The position numbers and the translations under genes are program-made. Below the pieces are notes generated by a model. The model was not told where the DNA came from. It ran no database searches and was given only the letters and a program-made list of their open reading frames with translations. Of a stretch of DNA of 64,000 nucleotides, positions 10,193 to 20,758 are shown piece after piece (positions within the stretch are counted from its first letter, which is position 1; each line of letters opens with the position of its first letter). This DNA comes from Sphingomicrobium astaxanthinifaciens (GTDB lineage Bacteria > Pseudomonadota > Alphaproteobacteria > Sphingomonadales > Sphingomonadaceae), in contig NZ_JAKNYM010000002.1 of assembly GCF_022865105.1 (NCBI RefSeq), forward strand, positions 777,501 through 841,500, given 5' to 3'.

Positions 10193-11091
10193 CCGATACC
10201 ACCGCCGACGCGCCGCCGCCGCTATTCGCGCGCCCCGACGGCGATATCGACGTCAGCTTCGAATTCTTTCCGCCCAAGAGCGAGCAGATGAACGCGAAGC
10301 TGTGGTCCTCGATCGAGCGACTGGCACCGCTTGGGCCCCGCTTCGTGTCGGTGACCTATGGCGCGGGCGGCTCGACGCGCGCGCGCACCCACGCGACGGT
10401 CAAGCGGATCGTCGAGGAGACCAGCCTCACCCCCGCGGCGCACCTGACCTGCGTCGGCGCGAGCCGCGACGAGGTGCAGGCCATCGCGCGCGACTATTGG
10501 GACGCGGGCGTGCGCCATATCGTCGCGCTGCGCGGCGATCCGCCCGAGGGCGAGCCCTTCGCGCCCCACCCCCAGGGCTATGCCAATGCCGCCGAGCTGG
10601 TCGCGGGGCTGCGGCAAGTCGCCGACTTCGACATTTCGGTCGCCGCCTATCCCGAATGCCATCCCGAGGCGCTCAGCTTCGAGGCCGATCTCGACCACCT
10701 CTTGCGCAAGATCGACGCGGGCGCGAGCCGCGCGATCAGCCAGTTCTTCTTCAACCCCGCGCCCTTCTTCCGCCTGCGTGACGCGCTGGCCGCGCGCGGG
10801 CGCGACATCGAGCTGGTGCCGGGCATCCTGCCCGTCTCGAACGTGGCGCAGACGCGCAAGTTCGCAGGGCTGTGCGGCACCCAGATCCCCGCGTGGATGG
10901 AAGCACGCTTCGAGGGGCTCGACGACAATCCGGCGGCGCGCGAACTTGTCGCGGCGACGATCGCGGCCGAATTGTGCGGGCAGCTCTATGCCGGCGGGGT
11001 GCGGCATTTCCACTTCTACACCCTGAACCGCGCCAACCTGTCCTATGCCATCTGCCGCCTGCTCGGGGTGCAGCCGGGGGTGATCGCATGA
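10189..11091 (+). CDS. metF: Methylenetetrahydrofolate reductase
   Basis: 300 residues, a single-domain bacterial MetF. It reduces 5,10-methylene-THF to 5-methyl-THF with FAD, supplying the methyl donor for methionine synthase. It has the N-terminal DVSFEFFPPKSEQM signature with the catalytic Glu, the central VALRGDPPEG flavin-site motif and GASRAISQFFFN. The start at 10189 overlaps the regulator's stop as ATGA, and the stop overlaps the next gene the same way, indicating translational coupling. The open frame upstream of 10189 is out of register with the family. Confidence 0.97.
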   Translation: MTDTTADAPPPLFARPDGDIDVSFEFFPPKSEQMNAKLWSSIERLAPLGPRFVSVTYGAGGSTRARTHATVKRIVEETSLTPAAHLTCVGASRDEVQAIARDYWDAGVRHIVALRGDPPEGEPFAPHPQGYANAAELVAGLRQVADFDISVAAYPECHPEALSFEADLDHLLRKIDAGASRAISQFFFNPAPFFRLRDALAARGRDIELVPGILPVSNVAQTRKFAGLCGTQIPAWMEARFEGLDDNPAARELVAATIAAELCGQLYAGGVRHFHFYTLNRANLSYAICRLLGVQPGVIA

Positions 11092-12131
11092 GCAAGGCCG
11101 CGGAACTGCGCGCGCTCGCGAAGGAGCGGGTGCTGGTCAAGGACGGCGCCTATGGCACCGCGATCCAGCGGCTCGGGCTGGGCGAGGCGCAGTTTCGCGG
11201 GGCGGTCGCGCTGACACGCGAGCAGCGCGGCAACAACGACCTCCTCAACCTGACCCAGCCGGACGCGGTCGAGGCGATCTGCGCCGCTTATGCCGAGGCA
11301 GGGGCGCACGTCCTGGCGACCAACAGCTTCAACGCCAATGCGATCAGCCAGGCCGACTATGGCGCCGAGGCGCTGGTTCACGACATCAACGTCGAAGGCG
11401 CGGCGATCGTGCGCCGCGTCGCCGATCGCTTCGCCGCGGACGGCATGCCGCGCTTCGTCGCGGGCGCGGTGGGGCCGACCAACAAGACGCTGTCGCTCTC
11501 GCCCGACGTCGCCGATCCCGGCTACCGCGAGGTCGGGTTCGAGGAGGTGGTGCGGGTCTATGAGGAACAGGTGCGCAGCCTCGCCGAGGGCGGGGTCGAT
11601 TTCATCCTGATCGAGACGATCTTCGACACGCTGAACGCTAAGGCGGGGATCATGGCGGTCCGGAACGTCGAGCGCGCGCTGGGCCGCGAGTTGCCGATCA
11701 TGCTGTCGATGACGCTGACCGACCTGTCGGGGCGCAACCTGTCGGGGCATACGGTCGAGGCCCTCTGGGCGAGCGTGCGCCATGCCGCGCCGCTGACGAT
11801 CGGGCTCAACTGCTCGTTCGGTGCCGAGGCGCTGCGCCCGCATTTGAAGGTGCTGAGCGCCCGCGCCGATACGCTGGTGATGGCCTATCCCAATGCCGGG
11901 CTGCCCAACGATCTCGGCGACTATGACGAAGGCCCGGGCGAGACGCGCGCGCAGGTCGACGACTGGCTTGCCGAGGGGCTGGTCAACATCGTCGGCGGCT
12001 GCTGCGGGACGACGCCCGAGCATATCGCCGCGATCGCAAAGGCGGTCGAGGGGGTGGCGCCGCGCCGCCTCGCCGATCCGCCCGAGGCGATGCTGCTGGC
12101 GGGGCTCGAACCGCTCGAGGTGCGCGCATGA
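11088..12131 (+). CDS. Methionine synthase, homocysteine-binding module (split MetH part 1)
   Basis: 347 residues corresponding to the N-terminal homocysteine S-methyltransferase barrel of MetH. It starts with [13 protein letters not shown] and has the zinc-thiolate ligands Cys242 (LNCSFG) and Cys305-Cys306 ([10 protein letters not shown]). It binds and activates homocysteine. The folate, cobalamin and reactivation modules are on the next gene, joined by an ATGA overlap, so the complete enzyme must be assembled from two polypeptides. A frameshift is unlikely because both ends are clean and the overlap is of the same kind as elsewhere in the operon. Confidence 0.93.
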   Translation: MSKAAELRALAKERVLVKDGAYGTAIQRLGLGEAQFRGAVALTREQRGNNDLLNLTQPDAVEAICAAYAEAGAHVLATNSFNANAISQADYGAEALVHDINVEGAAIVRRVADRFAADGMPRFVAGAVGPTNKTLSLSPDVADPGYREVGFEEVVRVYEEQVRSLAEGGVDFILIETIFDTLNAKAGIMAVRNVERALGRELPIMLSMTLTDLSGRNLSGHTVEALWASVRHAAPLTIGLNCSFGAEALRPHLKVLSARADTLVMAYPNAGLPNDLGDYDEGPGETRAQVDDWLAEGLVNIVGGCCGTTPEHIAAIAKAVEGVAPRRLADPPEAMLLAGLEPLEVRA

Positions 12132-14728
12132 CCCTCGATGCCAGCCGCTTCGTGATGATCGGCGAGCGGACCAACGTCACCGGGTCGGCACGCTTCAAGA
12201 AGCTCATCCTGAAGGGCGATTACGAGGCCGCGGTCGAGGTCGCGCGCCAGCAGGTCGAAAATGGCGCGATGGTGATCGACGTCAACATGGACGAGGCGCT
12301 CTTGGACGGCGCCGAGGCGATGGCGACCTTCCTCAAGCGCATCGCCGCCGAACCCGATATCGCCCGCGTGCCGGTGATGGTCGACAGCTCCAAGTGGGCG
12401 GTGATCGAGGCGGGACTGCGCTGCGTGCCGGGCAAGCCGATCGTCAATTCGATCAGCCTGAAGGAGGGCGAGGAGGATTTCCTCCGGCTCGCCGCCCGGG
12501 TGCGCGACTATGGCGCGGCGGTGGTGGTGATGGCCTTCGACGAGGAAGGCCAGGCCGACAGCAAGGATCGCAAGGTCGCGATCTGCAAGCGCGCCTACGA
12601 CCTGCTCGTCGCCAACGGCTTTCCCGCGCACGACATCATCTTCGACCCCAACATCTTCGCGGTGGCGACGGGGATCGACGAACATCGCCGCTACGGCGTG
12701 GATTTCATCGAGGCGGTGAAGGAGATCAAGGCGCGATGCCCGGGCGTTCAGATCTCGGGCGGGCTGTCCAACCTCAGCTTCTCGTTCCGCGGCAACGAGA
12801 CGGTGCGCCGTGCGCTGCACAGCGTCTTCCTCTACCACGCCATCCCCGCCGGCCTGTCGATGGCGATCGTCAATGCGGGGCAGCTCGACGTCTATGACGA
12901 GATCGACCCCGAATTGCGCGACGCCTGCGAGGACGTCTTGTTCGACCGGCACGACGGGGCCACCGACCGGCTGATCGAGCTGGCGCAGCGCTACCAGGGG
13001 CAGGGCGCCAGGGCCTCGGCGCGCGACGACAACTGGCGCGCACTGGGGGTCGAGAAGCGGCTCGAACATGCGCTGGTGAAGGGGCTCGACGCGCATATCG
13101 AGGCCGATGTCGAGGAAGCGCGGCAGGGCGCGGACCGCGCGCTCGACGTCATCGAGGGCCCGCTGATGGACGGCATGAACCGCGTCGGCGACCTGTTCGG
13201 CGCGGGCAAGATGTTCCTGCCGCAGGTGGTCAAGTCGGCGCGGGTGATGAAGAAGGCGGTGGCGGTGCTGCTGCCCCATATCGAGGCCGAGAATGCGGGC
13301 GAAAAGCGCGCCGCCAAGGGCAGGATCCTGCTCGCCACCGTGAAGGGCGACGTCCACGATATCGGCAAGAATATCGTCGGCGTCGTGCTCCAGTGCAACG
13401 GCTACGAGATCGTCGATCTCGGCGTGATGGTCGGCTGGAGCGACATCCTCGCGGCGGCGCGGCACCACGAGGTCGACATCATCGGCCTGTCGGGGCTGAT
13501 CACCCCGAGCCTCGATGAAATGGTGCACAATGCGAGCGAGATGGAGCGCGAGGGGCTGAGCCTGCCGCTGCTCATCGGCGGGGCGACGACCAGCCGGGTG
13601 CATAGCGCGCTGAAGATCGCGCCCGCCTTTTCGGGCCCGGTCATCCACGTCAACGACGCCAGCCGCGCGGTCGGGGTGGCGGCCAGGCTGATGGGCGAGG
13701 AGCGCGCGGCCTACACCGCCGAGGTGGCGGCGGACTATGCGCGGATCCGCGCGGGCCGCGCGGGCAAGGGCAAGCGCGCGCTGGCGAGCTACGCCGAGGC
13801 CTTGGAGAATGGCTTCACGCTCGACCCCGACGGCATCGCGCCGCCACCGCAAAGCCTCGCGCGGCACGAATGGGACGGCTGGGACCTCGCCGACCTGCGC
13901 GCGGCGATCGACTGGACCCCCTTCTTTCGCGCGTGGGAGCTGCACGGCACCTATCCCGCGATCCTCGAGGACGAGGTCGTCGGCGCGGCGGCGCGCGCGC
14001 TGTTCGCCGACGCGCAGGCGATGCTCGACGAGATCGTCGCGGAAAATTGGCTGACCGCGCGCGGGGTGGCGCAGGTGTGGGAGGCGCGGCGCGAGGGCGA
14101 TGACCTGATGGTCAATGGCGGCACGCGGCTGCCGATGCTGCGCCAGCAGGTGAAGAAGCGCGCGGGCCGCGCCAACATGAGCCTCGCCGATTTCGTCGCG
14201 GCGGACGGCGATCATGTCGGCGGCTTCGCGGTGGCGATCCACGGCGCCGAGGAGCGCGCCAGCGCGTTCGAGGCGGCGGGGGACGATTATCGCGCGATCC
14301 TGCTGAAGGCGCTCGCCGACCGCCTCGCCGAGGCCTTCGCCGAGCGGCTCCACCAGCATGTCCGCACCACTCAATGGGGCTATGCCGCCGACGAGGCGCT
14401 GACCAACGAGGAGCTGATCGCCGAAGCCTATCGCGGCATCCGCCCCGCGCCCGGCTACCCGGCCTGTCCCGACCATGGGCTGAAGCCGATCCTGTTCGAG
14501 CTGCTCGGCGGCAACCCGGCGGGGATCACGCTTACCGAGAATCACGCCATGTGGCCCGCGAGCGCGGTTTCGGGCTTTTATTTCGCGCATCGCGACGCGG
14601 CCTATTTCGGGGTCGCGCGGGTCGGGGTCGACCAGCTCGAGGACTATGCGCGGCGCGCCGGGCTCGACATGGCTACCGCCAAAAAGCGGTTGTCGCCCAA
14701 TCTCGACGAGGAGGCGGCGGCAGGCTAG
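12128..14728 (+). CDS. metH: Methionine synthase, folate/B12/reactivation modules (split MetH part 2)
   Basis: 866 residues. Order: pterin-binding barrel (begins [13 protein letters not shown]), the cobalamin cap and B12 domain with DVHDIGKN (His410 is the lower axial ligand) and the [11 protein letters not shown] stretch, then the SAM-binding reactivation domain ending in [12 protein letters not shown]. It methylates cob(I)alamin from 5-methyl-THF and passes the methyl to homocysteine bound by the partner subunit. All catalytic signatures are present. It is the last gene of the regulator-metF-metH overlap chain; dsbD begins 10 bases after its stop. Confidence 0.96.
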   Translation: MTLDASRFVMIGERTNVTGSARFKKLILKGDYEAAVEVARQQVENGAMVIDVNMDEALLDGAEAMATFLKRIAAEPDIARVPVMVDSSKWAVIEAGLRCVPGKPIVNSISLKEGEEDFLRLAARVRDYGAAVVVMAFDEEGQADSKDRKVAICKRAYDLLVANGFPAHDIIFDPNIFAVATGIDEHRRYGVDFIEAVKEIKARCPGVQISGGLSNLSFSFRGNETVRRALHSVFLYHAIPAGLSMAIVNAGQLDVYDEIDPELRDACEDVLFDRHDGATDRLIELAQRYQGQGARASARDDNWRALGVEKRLEHALVKGLDAHIEADVEEARQGADRALDVIEGPLMDGMNRVGDLFGAGKMFLPQVVKSARVMKKAVAVLLPHIEAENAGEKRAAKGRILLATVKGDVHDIGKNIVGVVLQCNGYEIVDLGVMVGWSDILAAARHHEVDIIGLSGLITPSLDEMVHNASEMEREGLSLPLLIGGATTSRVHSALKIAPAFSGPVIHVNDASRAVGVAARLMGEERAAYTAEVAADYARIRAGRAGKGKRALASYAEALENGFTLDPDGIAPPPQSLARHEWDGWDLADLRAAIDWTPFFRAWELHGTYPAILEDEVVGAAARALFADAQAMLDEIVAENWLTARGVAQVWEARREGDDLMVNGGTRLPMLRQQVKKRAGRANMSLADFVAADGDHVGGFAVAIHGAEERASAFEAAGDDYRAILLKALADRLAEAFAERLHQHVRTTQWGYAADEALTNEELIAEAYRGIRPAPGYPACPDHGLKPILFELLGGNPAGITLTENHAMWPASAVSGFYFAHRDAAYFGVARVGVDQLEDYARRAGLDMATAKKRLSPNLDEEAAAG

Positions 14729-14738
14729 GGCAGGGGCC

Positions 14739-16736
14739 GTGATCCAGCGCCTGTTCCTCGCCTTCGCCATGCTCTGCGCCGCGCTGCCCGCGCACGCGCA
14801 GCCTTCGACCCATCTCACTCCGCGGCTCGAGGTCGACGGGGCGCTCCATGACGGCAAGGTCGAGGCGGCGATCGTGTTCGAGGCCGAACCCGGCTGGCAC
14901 GGCTATTGGAAGAACCCGGGCGATGCGGGGCTGCCGCTCGCTGTCGAGTGGGACGTGCCCGAGGGGGTCGAGGTGGGCGAGATCCGCTTCCCCACGCCGA
15001 TGCGCTACGAGGCGGCGGGGCTGGTCAGCTACGTCTATCGCGGCGAGCATGCGATGCTGACCGAGATTCGCGCCGATGCCGATGCGCCCGACAGTTTCAC
15101 CGTGCGCGGCCGCGCGACCTGGCTGGCGTGCACCGACAAGGTCTGCGTGCCCGAGCGCGGCAGCTTCGCCACCGTGGTCGAGCGCGGCGCGCCGCAGGGC
15201 GCGACCGACGCGGATTTCGCGCGCTGGCGCGCCGCGCTGCCGCGCCCGCTGGCGGGCGACGCGCACTATGCGACCAGCCGCGAGCGGCTCGGCATCGCGG
15301 TGCCCATCCCCGCCGACCTCGCGCTCGGCAAGCCCGACCTGTTCATCGCGCAGAACCGCGTCATCGACACCGCGGTCGAGCCCGTCTTCCGCCGCGACGG
15401 CGACCGGTTGATCGCCGAACTGGCGCTGCACCCGCGCGCCGATCCCGCCGATTTGCCTGCCGAGATTGGTGGCATCGTCAAGCTGGGGACGGGGCAGGGG
15501 CTCGAATTCACCGCGACGCGCGGGCCGGTGCCGACGGGGGGCACCCCGCTCGCTGATACCCGCCCCGCGGCAATCCTCGCCGCGCTGTTCGGGGCGCTGA
15601 TCGGCGGGCTCATCCTCAACCTGATGCCCTGCGTCTTCCCGGTGCTGACGATGAAGGCGCTCCACCTCGCGAGTAGCGGCACCGACGAGGCGCGCGCGCG
15701 GCGCGATGCGATCGGCTACACGCTGGGCGCGGTGGGGGGCACGGCGTTGCTCGGGGTAGTGTTGCTGTTCCTGCGCGCGGGCGGCGATGCGGTCGGCTGG
15801 GCCTTCCAGCTGCAGGACCCGCGCACGATCTTCGTCCTGCTCCTGCTCGCCACCGCGATCACGCTGAACCTCATCGGGCTGTTCGAATTGCCGGTCGTCG
15901 GCGGGCGGATCGAGGCACGCTCCTCGATCGGCACGGGGGCGCTCGCCGCCTTCGTCGCCACGCCTTGCGCGGGGCCCTTCCTCGGCACCGCGCTCGGGAC
16001 CGCGCTGATCCTGCCCGAGGCCGCCGCGATCGGCATCTTCGCGATGCTCGGGCTGGGGCTGGCATTGCCCTTCCTCGCGATCGGCTTCGTGCCCGCGCTG
16101 CGCAACCGGCTGCCCTGCCCGGGGCCGTGGATGGCGCGGCTCAAGCGCTACCTGGCGATTCCGATGGGGGCGACGGTGCTCGCCTGCCTGTGGCTCCTGT
16201 GGCGGCTCGCCGGGCCGATCGGGCTGACCAGCGGGCTGGTCGCGCTGGGGCTGCTGGTCGGCATGTTCGGGCTGCTCGGGCGGCGGCTCGGGCTGCTGCG
16301 CTACGCGGTCGCGGGCAGCGTGCTGGTCGCGGTCCTCGGGCTGGTCGTCCTGCCGCCCGAGCCGATCCAGCGCACGCAGGCGGTGGCGGGCGCGCAGACC
16401 TGGTTGCCCGAGCGGGTCGCGGCGGCGAGCGCGGCGGGGCGCCCGGTGTTCGTCTATTTCACCGCCGACTGGTGCCTCACCTGCAAGGCCAACGAGAAGA
16501 TCGCGATCGACCGCGAGGAGGTGCGCGACGCGTTCGAGGCGGCCGATGTCGCGGTCTTCGTCGCCGACTGGACCGACGGCAACGACCGCATCACCCGTTT
16601 CCTCGAGGAGCGCGGGCGCGCGGCGGTGCCGGTCTATCTGTGGTATCCGCCGGGCGAGGGCAAGCCCGAGGAACTGCCGCAGATCCTCACCCCCTCGATG
16701 CTGGTCCAGCGGGCGCAGGCGGCGCGCGCGCCTTAA
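14739..16736 (+). CDS. dsbD: Thiol:disulfide interchange protein DsbD
   Basis: 665 residues from a GTG preceded by CAGGGG; the frame is open upstream across metH. A signal peptide (cleavage near AHAQP) is followed by a periplasmic alpha domain. Then comes an eight-helix membrane domain with the paired cysteines Cys298 (LMPCVFP) and Cys410 (TPCAGP), and a C-terminal thioredoxin domain with DWCLTC (Cys579, Cys582). It carries electrons from cytoplasmic thioredoxin to periplasmic oxidised proteins and cytochrome c maturation. Close spacing to metH suggests co-transcription, with no evident functional link. Confidence 0.93.
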   Translation: MIQRLFLAFAMLCAALPAHAQPSTHLTPRLEVDGALHDGKVEAAIVFEAEPGWHGYWKNPGDAGLPLAVEWDVPEGVEVGEIRFPTPMRYEAAGLVSYVYRGEHAMLTEIRADADAPDSFTVRGRATWLACTDKVCVPERGSFATVVERGAPQGATDADFARWRAALPRPLAGDAHYATSRERLGIAVPIPADLALGKPDLFIAQNRVIDTAVEPVFRRDGDRLIAELALHPRADPADLPAEIGGIVKLGTGQGLEFTATRGPVPTGGTPLADTRPAAILAALFGALIGGLILNLMPCVFPVLTMKALHLASSGTDEARARRDAIGYTLGAVGGTALLGVVLLFLRAGGDAVGWAFQLQDPRTIFVLLLLATAITLNLIGLFELPVVGGRIEARSSIGTGALAAFVATPCAGPFLGTALGTALILPEAAAIGIFAMLGLGLALPFLAIGFVPALRNRLPCPGPWMARLKRYLAIPMGATVLACLWLLWRLAGPIGLTSGLVALGLLVGMFGLLGRRLGLLRYAVAGSVLVAVLGLVVLPPEPIQRTQAVAGAQTWLPERVAAASAAGRPVFVYFTADWCLTCKANEKIAIDREEVRDAFEAADVAVFVADWTDGNDRITRFLEERGRAAVPVYLWYPPGEGKPEELPQILTPSMLVQRAQAARAP

Positions 16737-16799
16737 GCGCTTCTTTACCATGCGGGCCTAGCCTCGGGGCCGGTATTTTCACGGTCCGGGACCCCTTGC

Positions 16800-17675
16800 A
16801 TGTTTCCTCGCTGGCTGCCCCTGGCGCTGCTGTGCACCTTGCCCTCGCTGGCCATCGCGTGGGATTATTTCCACGTCCGCGCGCTGCTCCTGTGGGTCGT
16901 TTGCGCCGGCGTCACGGTCGGCCTGTTCGCGATCCTCCAGCTGGCGCGCGGCAAGGGGCTGCGCGAGGTGCCCGGGACGCTGCTGCTGGCGCTCGCCGCC
17001 GGGGTGGGCATGGCGGGCTATTCCTCGATGAAGATGTGGCTCAACCAGTTCGGGCTGACCGCCGATTCATGGCTCGCCGACCTGGATGCGCTGCTCTTCT
17101 TCGGCGATCCGTGGCGCTATCTCGCCTGGCTCAAGGGCGGGCACCTGATGGTGGTCTACCACTGGAGCTGGGCGCTGTTCATCGCCGTCTCGCTCGTCCG
17201 GGCGCGGCGCGACCATGCCTTCATCGGCGGCTGGTTCATCCTGTGGGGGATCTTCGCGCCGCTGGTGCAGTGGCTGGTGCCCGCGGGCGGGCCGGTCTTC
17301 TACGAGCGGCTTGGCCTCGGCGACCGCTTCGCGGGCATCGACCCGGCGACGGCGGGGATGTTCGTCGACTATCTGTGGAACGCCTACCTCGCCAACGACA
17401 CCGAGATCGGCGGCGGCATCAGCGCCATGCCCTCGATGCATGTCGCCTCGGTGGTGTGGGGCGCGCTGCTGTGGCGCAGCCCCGCGGCGGCGGCCTATGC
17501 GGCGATCATCTTCCTGCTCAGCATCGCCTCGGGCTGGCACTATGCGCTCGACGGGATCGTCGGCGGGCTGCTCGCCTGGGGGGCGGTGGCGCTGGCGCGG
17601 CGGCTGCGCTTCCTGAAGGCGCGGGCCGAGGACGAGGCGGCGCCAGTCGAACCGGCGCCCGCCCCCGCCGCCTAG
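16800..17675 (+). CDS. PAP2-superfamily membrane phosphatase/phosphotransferase, inositol-phosphoceramide-synthase-like
   Basis: 291 residues with about six to eight membrane helices. The PAP2 catalytic signatures are the SAMPSMHVAS motif (Ser and His) near residues 203-212 and GWHYALDG (His and Asp) near residue 243. This spacing, with a long hydrophobic N-terminus, resembles the AUR1/PAP2_3 group that moves phospho-headgroups between lipids. Sphingomonads make sphingolipids, so a lipid headgroup role is plausible but not shown. A Pro-Ala tail ends the protein. The stop shares CTAG with the convergent amidohydrolase. Confidence 0.75.
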   Translation: MFPRWLPLALLCTLPSLAIAWDYFHVRALLLWVVCAGVTVGLFAILQLARGKGLREVPGTLLLALAAGVGMAGYSSMKMWLNQFGLTADSWLADLDALLFFGDPWRYLAWLKGGHLMVVYHWSWALFIAVSLVRARRDHAFIGGWFILWGIFAPLVQWLVPAGGPVFYERLGLGDRFAGIDPATAGMFVDYLWNAYLANDTEIGGGISAMPSMHVASVVWGALLWRSPAAAAYAAIIFLLSIASGWHYALDGIVGGLLAWGAVALARRLRFLKARAEDEAAPVEPAPAPAA

Positions 17676-19327
17676 TCGGCGCTCCAGACCTTCTCGCCCC
17701 CGACATAGGTGGCGAGCACCTTCGTGTCGGCGATGGCGCGCGGGTCGCCCGCCGAAATGTCGCGATCGACGATGATGAAGTCTGCGTGACGCCCGGGGGC
17801 GAGCGCGCCGAAGCGCTCGTTGGCCTCGCCCGCATAGGCGGCCCACTGTGTGAAGCCCGCGAGCGCCTGCCCGAGGCTCAGCACCTCGTGCGCGCGCCAG
17901 CCCCCGCGCGGGGCGCCATTGGCGTCCTCGCGGGTGACCGCGACCTTGAGCCCGACGAAGGGGTTGGGATGCTCGACCGGGAAATCGGAGCCGAAGGCGA
18001 GGCGGGTGCCCGCCTCGTGCAGGCTCTTCCACGCATAGGCGCCGCCGAGCCGGTCGGGCCCGAGCCGCTTCTCGGCCATCTGCCAGTCCGACGTCTGGTG
18101 CACCGGCTGCATCGAGGCGATGATGCCCGCCTCGGCAAGCCGCCCGAGGTCGGCGGGATCGAGGATCTGGACATGCTCGATGCGGTGCCGCTCGGCGGGG
18201 GCATCGAGCTCCTCGAGGATCGCGATCACCTCGGCGTTGGCGGCATCGCCGATCGCGTGGATGGCGAGCTGGAAATCGTGGTCGGCGGCCCAGTCGGCCG
18301 CCGCGCGCAGTTCGGCGGGCGACATGACGGGCAGCCCGCGATGCCCATGCTGGTCGGCGTAATCGGCCTTCAGGAGCGCCCCGCGCGAGCCCAATGCGCC
18401 GTCCGAATAGAGCTTCACCCCGCCCATCCGCAGCCGGTCGCCGTAGAGCCACGGGGTCGGCGCGGTGCCCGCGATCGCCTGCGCCGGGCCGACATTGGCC
18501 GAATAGCTCATGATCCGCACGTCGAGTTCGCCCGCATCGCCAGCGCGGCGCATCGCGTGCCAGTCCTCGACGCTCGTCCCCATGTCGGCCACCGCGGTGA
18601 GCCCGTTCGCGAGCATGAAGCGCTCGGCGGCCTCGAGCGCGCGGTCGAACAGGGCGGCGTCGGGGGCGGGAATATGCTGGTTCACCAGCGCCTCGGCGGT
18701 ATCGATGAAGACCCCGGCGGGGCTGCCGTCGGCGAGCCGCTCGATCGCGCCGCCCTCGGGGTCGGGGGTGGCGGCGGTGATCCCCGCGATGGCGAGCGCG
18801 CGGCTGTTGCCCACCGCGGCATGCCCGTCGACGCGGCCAAGCCAGACCGGACGGTCGGCGACCACCGCGTCGAGGTCGGCAGCGGTGGGAAAGCGCCCCT
18901 CGGCGAACAGTTCCTGGTTCCAGCCGCGCCCGACGATCCACGGCAGGTCGGGGTTGGCGGCGGCATAGGCCGCGACACGGCGCTGCAGTTCCTCGATCGA
19001 GGCGGTCCCGCCAAGGTCGAGCTGGAGCAGCGCGAGCCCCAGCCCCATGACATGGCCATGCGCGTCGATCAGCCCGGGCAGGACATGCGCCCCGCCAAGG
19101 TCGACCCGCTCGTCGGCCGCGGGATCGAGGGCTTCGCCGGGGGCGTAGAGCCGCACGATCCGGCCGCGCTCGTCCACCCGCATCGCGGCGAAGCGCTCGA
19201 GCGTCCCCTCGGCGGTGGCGTGGAGCCCGTCGGCATTGACGTAGAGCGTGTCGGCCTGCGTCGGGGCGGCACCGAGGACGATGGGGGCGAGCGCGGCGCT
19301 GGCCGCGAGCAGGAGCTTTCTGGTCAT
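17672..19327 (-). CDS. Exported amidohydrolase (YtcJ-type)
   Basis: 551 residues from the ATG at 19327, which gives a clean signal peptide (MTRKLLLAASAALAPIVL...APTQA); an ATG at 19342 adds five residues. It is a metal-dependent amidohydrolase of the long YtcJ-like group, with LPGLIDAHGHVMG (metal His-x-His), conserved FQLAIHAIGDAAN, HRIEHVQI and GSDFPVEHPNP motifs. It should hydrolyse an amide or related bond in the periplasm. The substrate is unknown. Divergent from ilvA with 50 bases between. Confidence 0.85.
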   Translation of the reverse strand: MTRKLLLAASAALAPIVLGAAPTQADTLYVNADGLHATAEGTLERFAAMRVDERGRIVRLYAPGEALDPAADERVDLGGAHVLPGLIDAHGHVMGLGLALLQLDLGGTASIEELQRRVAAYAAANPDLPWIVGRGWNQELFAEGRFPTAADLDAVVADRPVWLGRVDGHAAVGNSRALAIAGITAATPDPEGGAIERLADGSPAGVFIDTAEALVNQHIPAPDAALFDRALEAAERFMLANGLTAVADMGTSVEDWHAMRRAGDAGELDVRIMSYSANVGPAQAIAGTAPTPWLYGDRLRMGGVKLYSDGALGSRGALLKADYADQHGHRGLPVMSPAELRAAADWAADHDFQLAIHAIGDAANAEVIAILEELDAPAERHRIEHVQILDPADLGRLAEAGIIASMQPVHQTSDWQMAEKRLGPDRLGGAYAWKSLHEAGTRLAFGSDFPVEHPNPFVGLKVAVTREDANGAPRGGWRAHEVLSLGQALAGFTQWAAYAGEANERFGALAPGRHADFIIVDRDISAGDPRAIADTKVLATYVGGEKVWSAD

Positions 19328-19377
19328 GCCCTCGCATAGCATTGTCTACCGCCAACGAAAGGGCTAGGCGGCTGGGC

Positions 19378-20595
19378 ATGGAGAGGGAAATCACTGTCGA
19401 GGACGTCCGCGCCGCCGCCGCGCGGATCGAGGGCCATGTCGTCAAGACGCCGATGGCCAAGTCGCGTACGCTGAGCGAGCTCATCGGGGCCGAGGTCTGG
19501 CTCAAGTTCGAGAACTACCAGTTCACCGCCGCATACAAGGAGCGCGGCGCGCTCAACAAGCTGTGCCAGCTCACCGAGGAAGAGAAGAAACGCGGGGTCA
19601 TCGCGGCCTCGGCGGGCAACCATGCGCAGGCGGTGGCCTATCACGGCGCGCGGCTCGGCATCCCGGTGACCATCGTGATGCCGACCGCGACCCCGACCAT
19701 CAAGGTCGAGCAGACCGAGGGGCATGGCGCCACCGTGGTGCTCGAGGGCAAGGTGTTCGACGATGCCTATGCGCATGCGCAGGCGCTCGCGGACGAGAAG
19801 GGCTATGTCTTCGTCCATCCCTTCGACGACCCCGACGTGATCGCCGGGCAGGGCACGGTCGGGCTCGAGATGCTCGCCAAGGTGCCCGATCTCGACGTGC
19901 TCGTGGTGCCGATCGGCGGCGGCGGGCTGATGAGCGGCATCGCCATCGCCGCGCGCGCGGCCAACCCCGACATCGAGATCGTCGGCGTCGAGGCGGCGAT
20001 GTTCCCGGCGATGAAGAACATCCTCGAGGGCAAGACGAGCGTGATGGGGGGCGACACGCTGGCCGAGGGGATCGCGGTCAAGGAGCCGGGGCGGATCACC
20101 CGCGCGATCATCGGCAAACTGGTCGACCGGATCGAACTGGTCGAGGAAGCCGCGATCGAACATGCCGTCGCGCTGCTCGTCGGGATCGAGAAGACGGTGG
20201 TCGAGGGCGCGGGCGCGGCGGGGCTCGCGCATCTTCTCGCGGATCCGCAAGCCTATGCGGGCAAGAAGGTCGGCACCGTCCTGTGCGGGGGCAATATCGA
20301 CCCGCACCTGTTGTCCAACGTGCTGGTGCGCGAGCTGGTGCGCGCGGGCCGGATCGCGCGGCTGAAGATCGAGGCCGAGGACCGCCCCGGCGCGCTCGCC
20401 GCGATCACCGCCAAGTTCCAAGAATGCCGGGTCAACATCATCGAGACCAACCACCACCGCGTGTTCACCGCGCTGCCCGCCAAGGACACGCTGATCGAGG
20501 TCGAGTGCGAGGCGCGCGACGCGGCCGCGATCGACGGGCTGATCGAGGCGCTCGAGGGGTGCGGGTTCAAGGTGCGGCGCGAGGCGATCGTCTAG
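19378..20595 (+). CDS. ilvA: Threonine ammonia-lyase with C-terminal ACT domain
   Basis: 405 residues from the ATG at 19378; a TTG at 19342 is a weaker alternative. A PLP fold type II enzyme that deaminates threonine to 2-oxobutyrate. The PLP lysine is Lys54 in AAYKERGA, with ASAGNHAQAVAYHG and the glycine-rich PIGGGGLMSG phosphate loop. Residues from about 325 form a single ACT domain, where an amino acid effector may bind. The length lies between the catabolic (about 330) and two-ACT biosynthetic (about 510) types. No other isoleucine genes adjoin it. Confidence 0.93.
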   Translation: MEREITVEDVRAAAARIEGHVVKTPMAKSRTLSELIGAEVWLKFENYQFTAAYKERGALNKLCQLTEEEKKRGVIAASAGNHAQAVAYHGARLGIPVTIVMPTATPTIKVEQTEGHGATVVLEGKVFDDAYAHAQALADEKGYVFVHPFDDPDVIAGQGTVGLEMLAKVPDLDVLVVPIGGGGLMSGIAIAARAANPDIEIVGVEAAMFPAMKNILEGKTSVMGGDTLAEGIAVKEPGRITRAIIGKLVDRIELVEEAAIEHAVALLVGIEKTVVEGAGAAGLAHLLADPQAYAGKKVGTVLCGGNIDPHLLSNVLVRELVRAGRIARLKIEAEDRPGALAAITAKFQECRVNIIETNHHRVFTALPAKDTLIEVECEARDAAAIDGLIEALEGCGFKVRREAIV

Positions 20596-20758
20596 GGCGC
20601 CGCCCCGCGGGCGCGCCGCGGCACCCGATTAACCAGATTGCGTCTCAAGCCGGCACAGACTGACTCAGAACCGGGCACCGGGCGAGGTGCAAAAACGTTG
20701 CAGACCTGTTAACTTCCTTCCACATCAAGTCGGTAAGGATTGAACGCAGGAGGTCCGG

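Noticed and set aside
11921-14857. Long open frame (978 codons) on the reverse strand
   Set aside because: It is antisense to metH, His/Arg/Ala-rich, with no family motif; such stop-free shadows are expected in GC-rich DNA.
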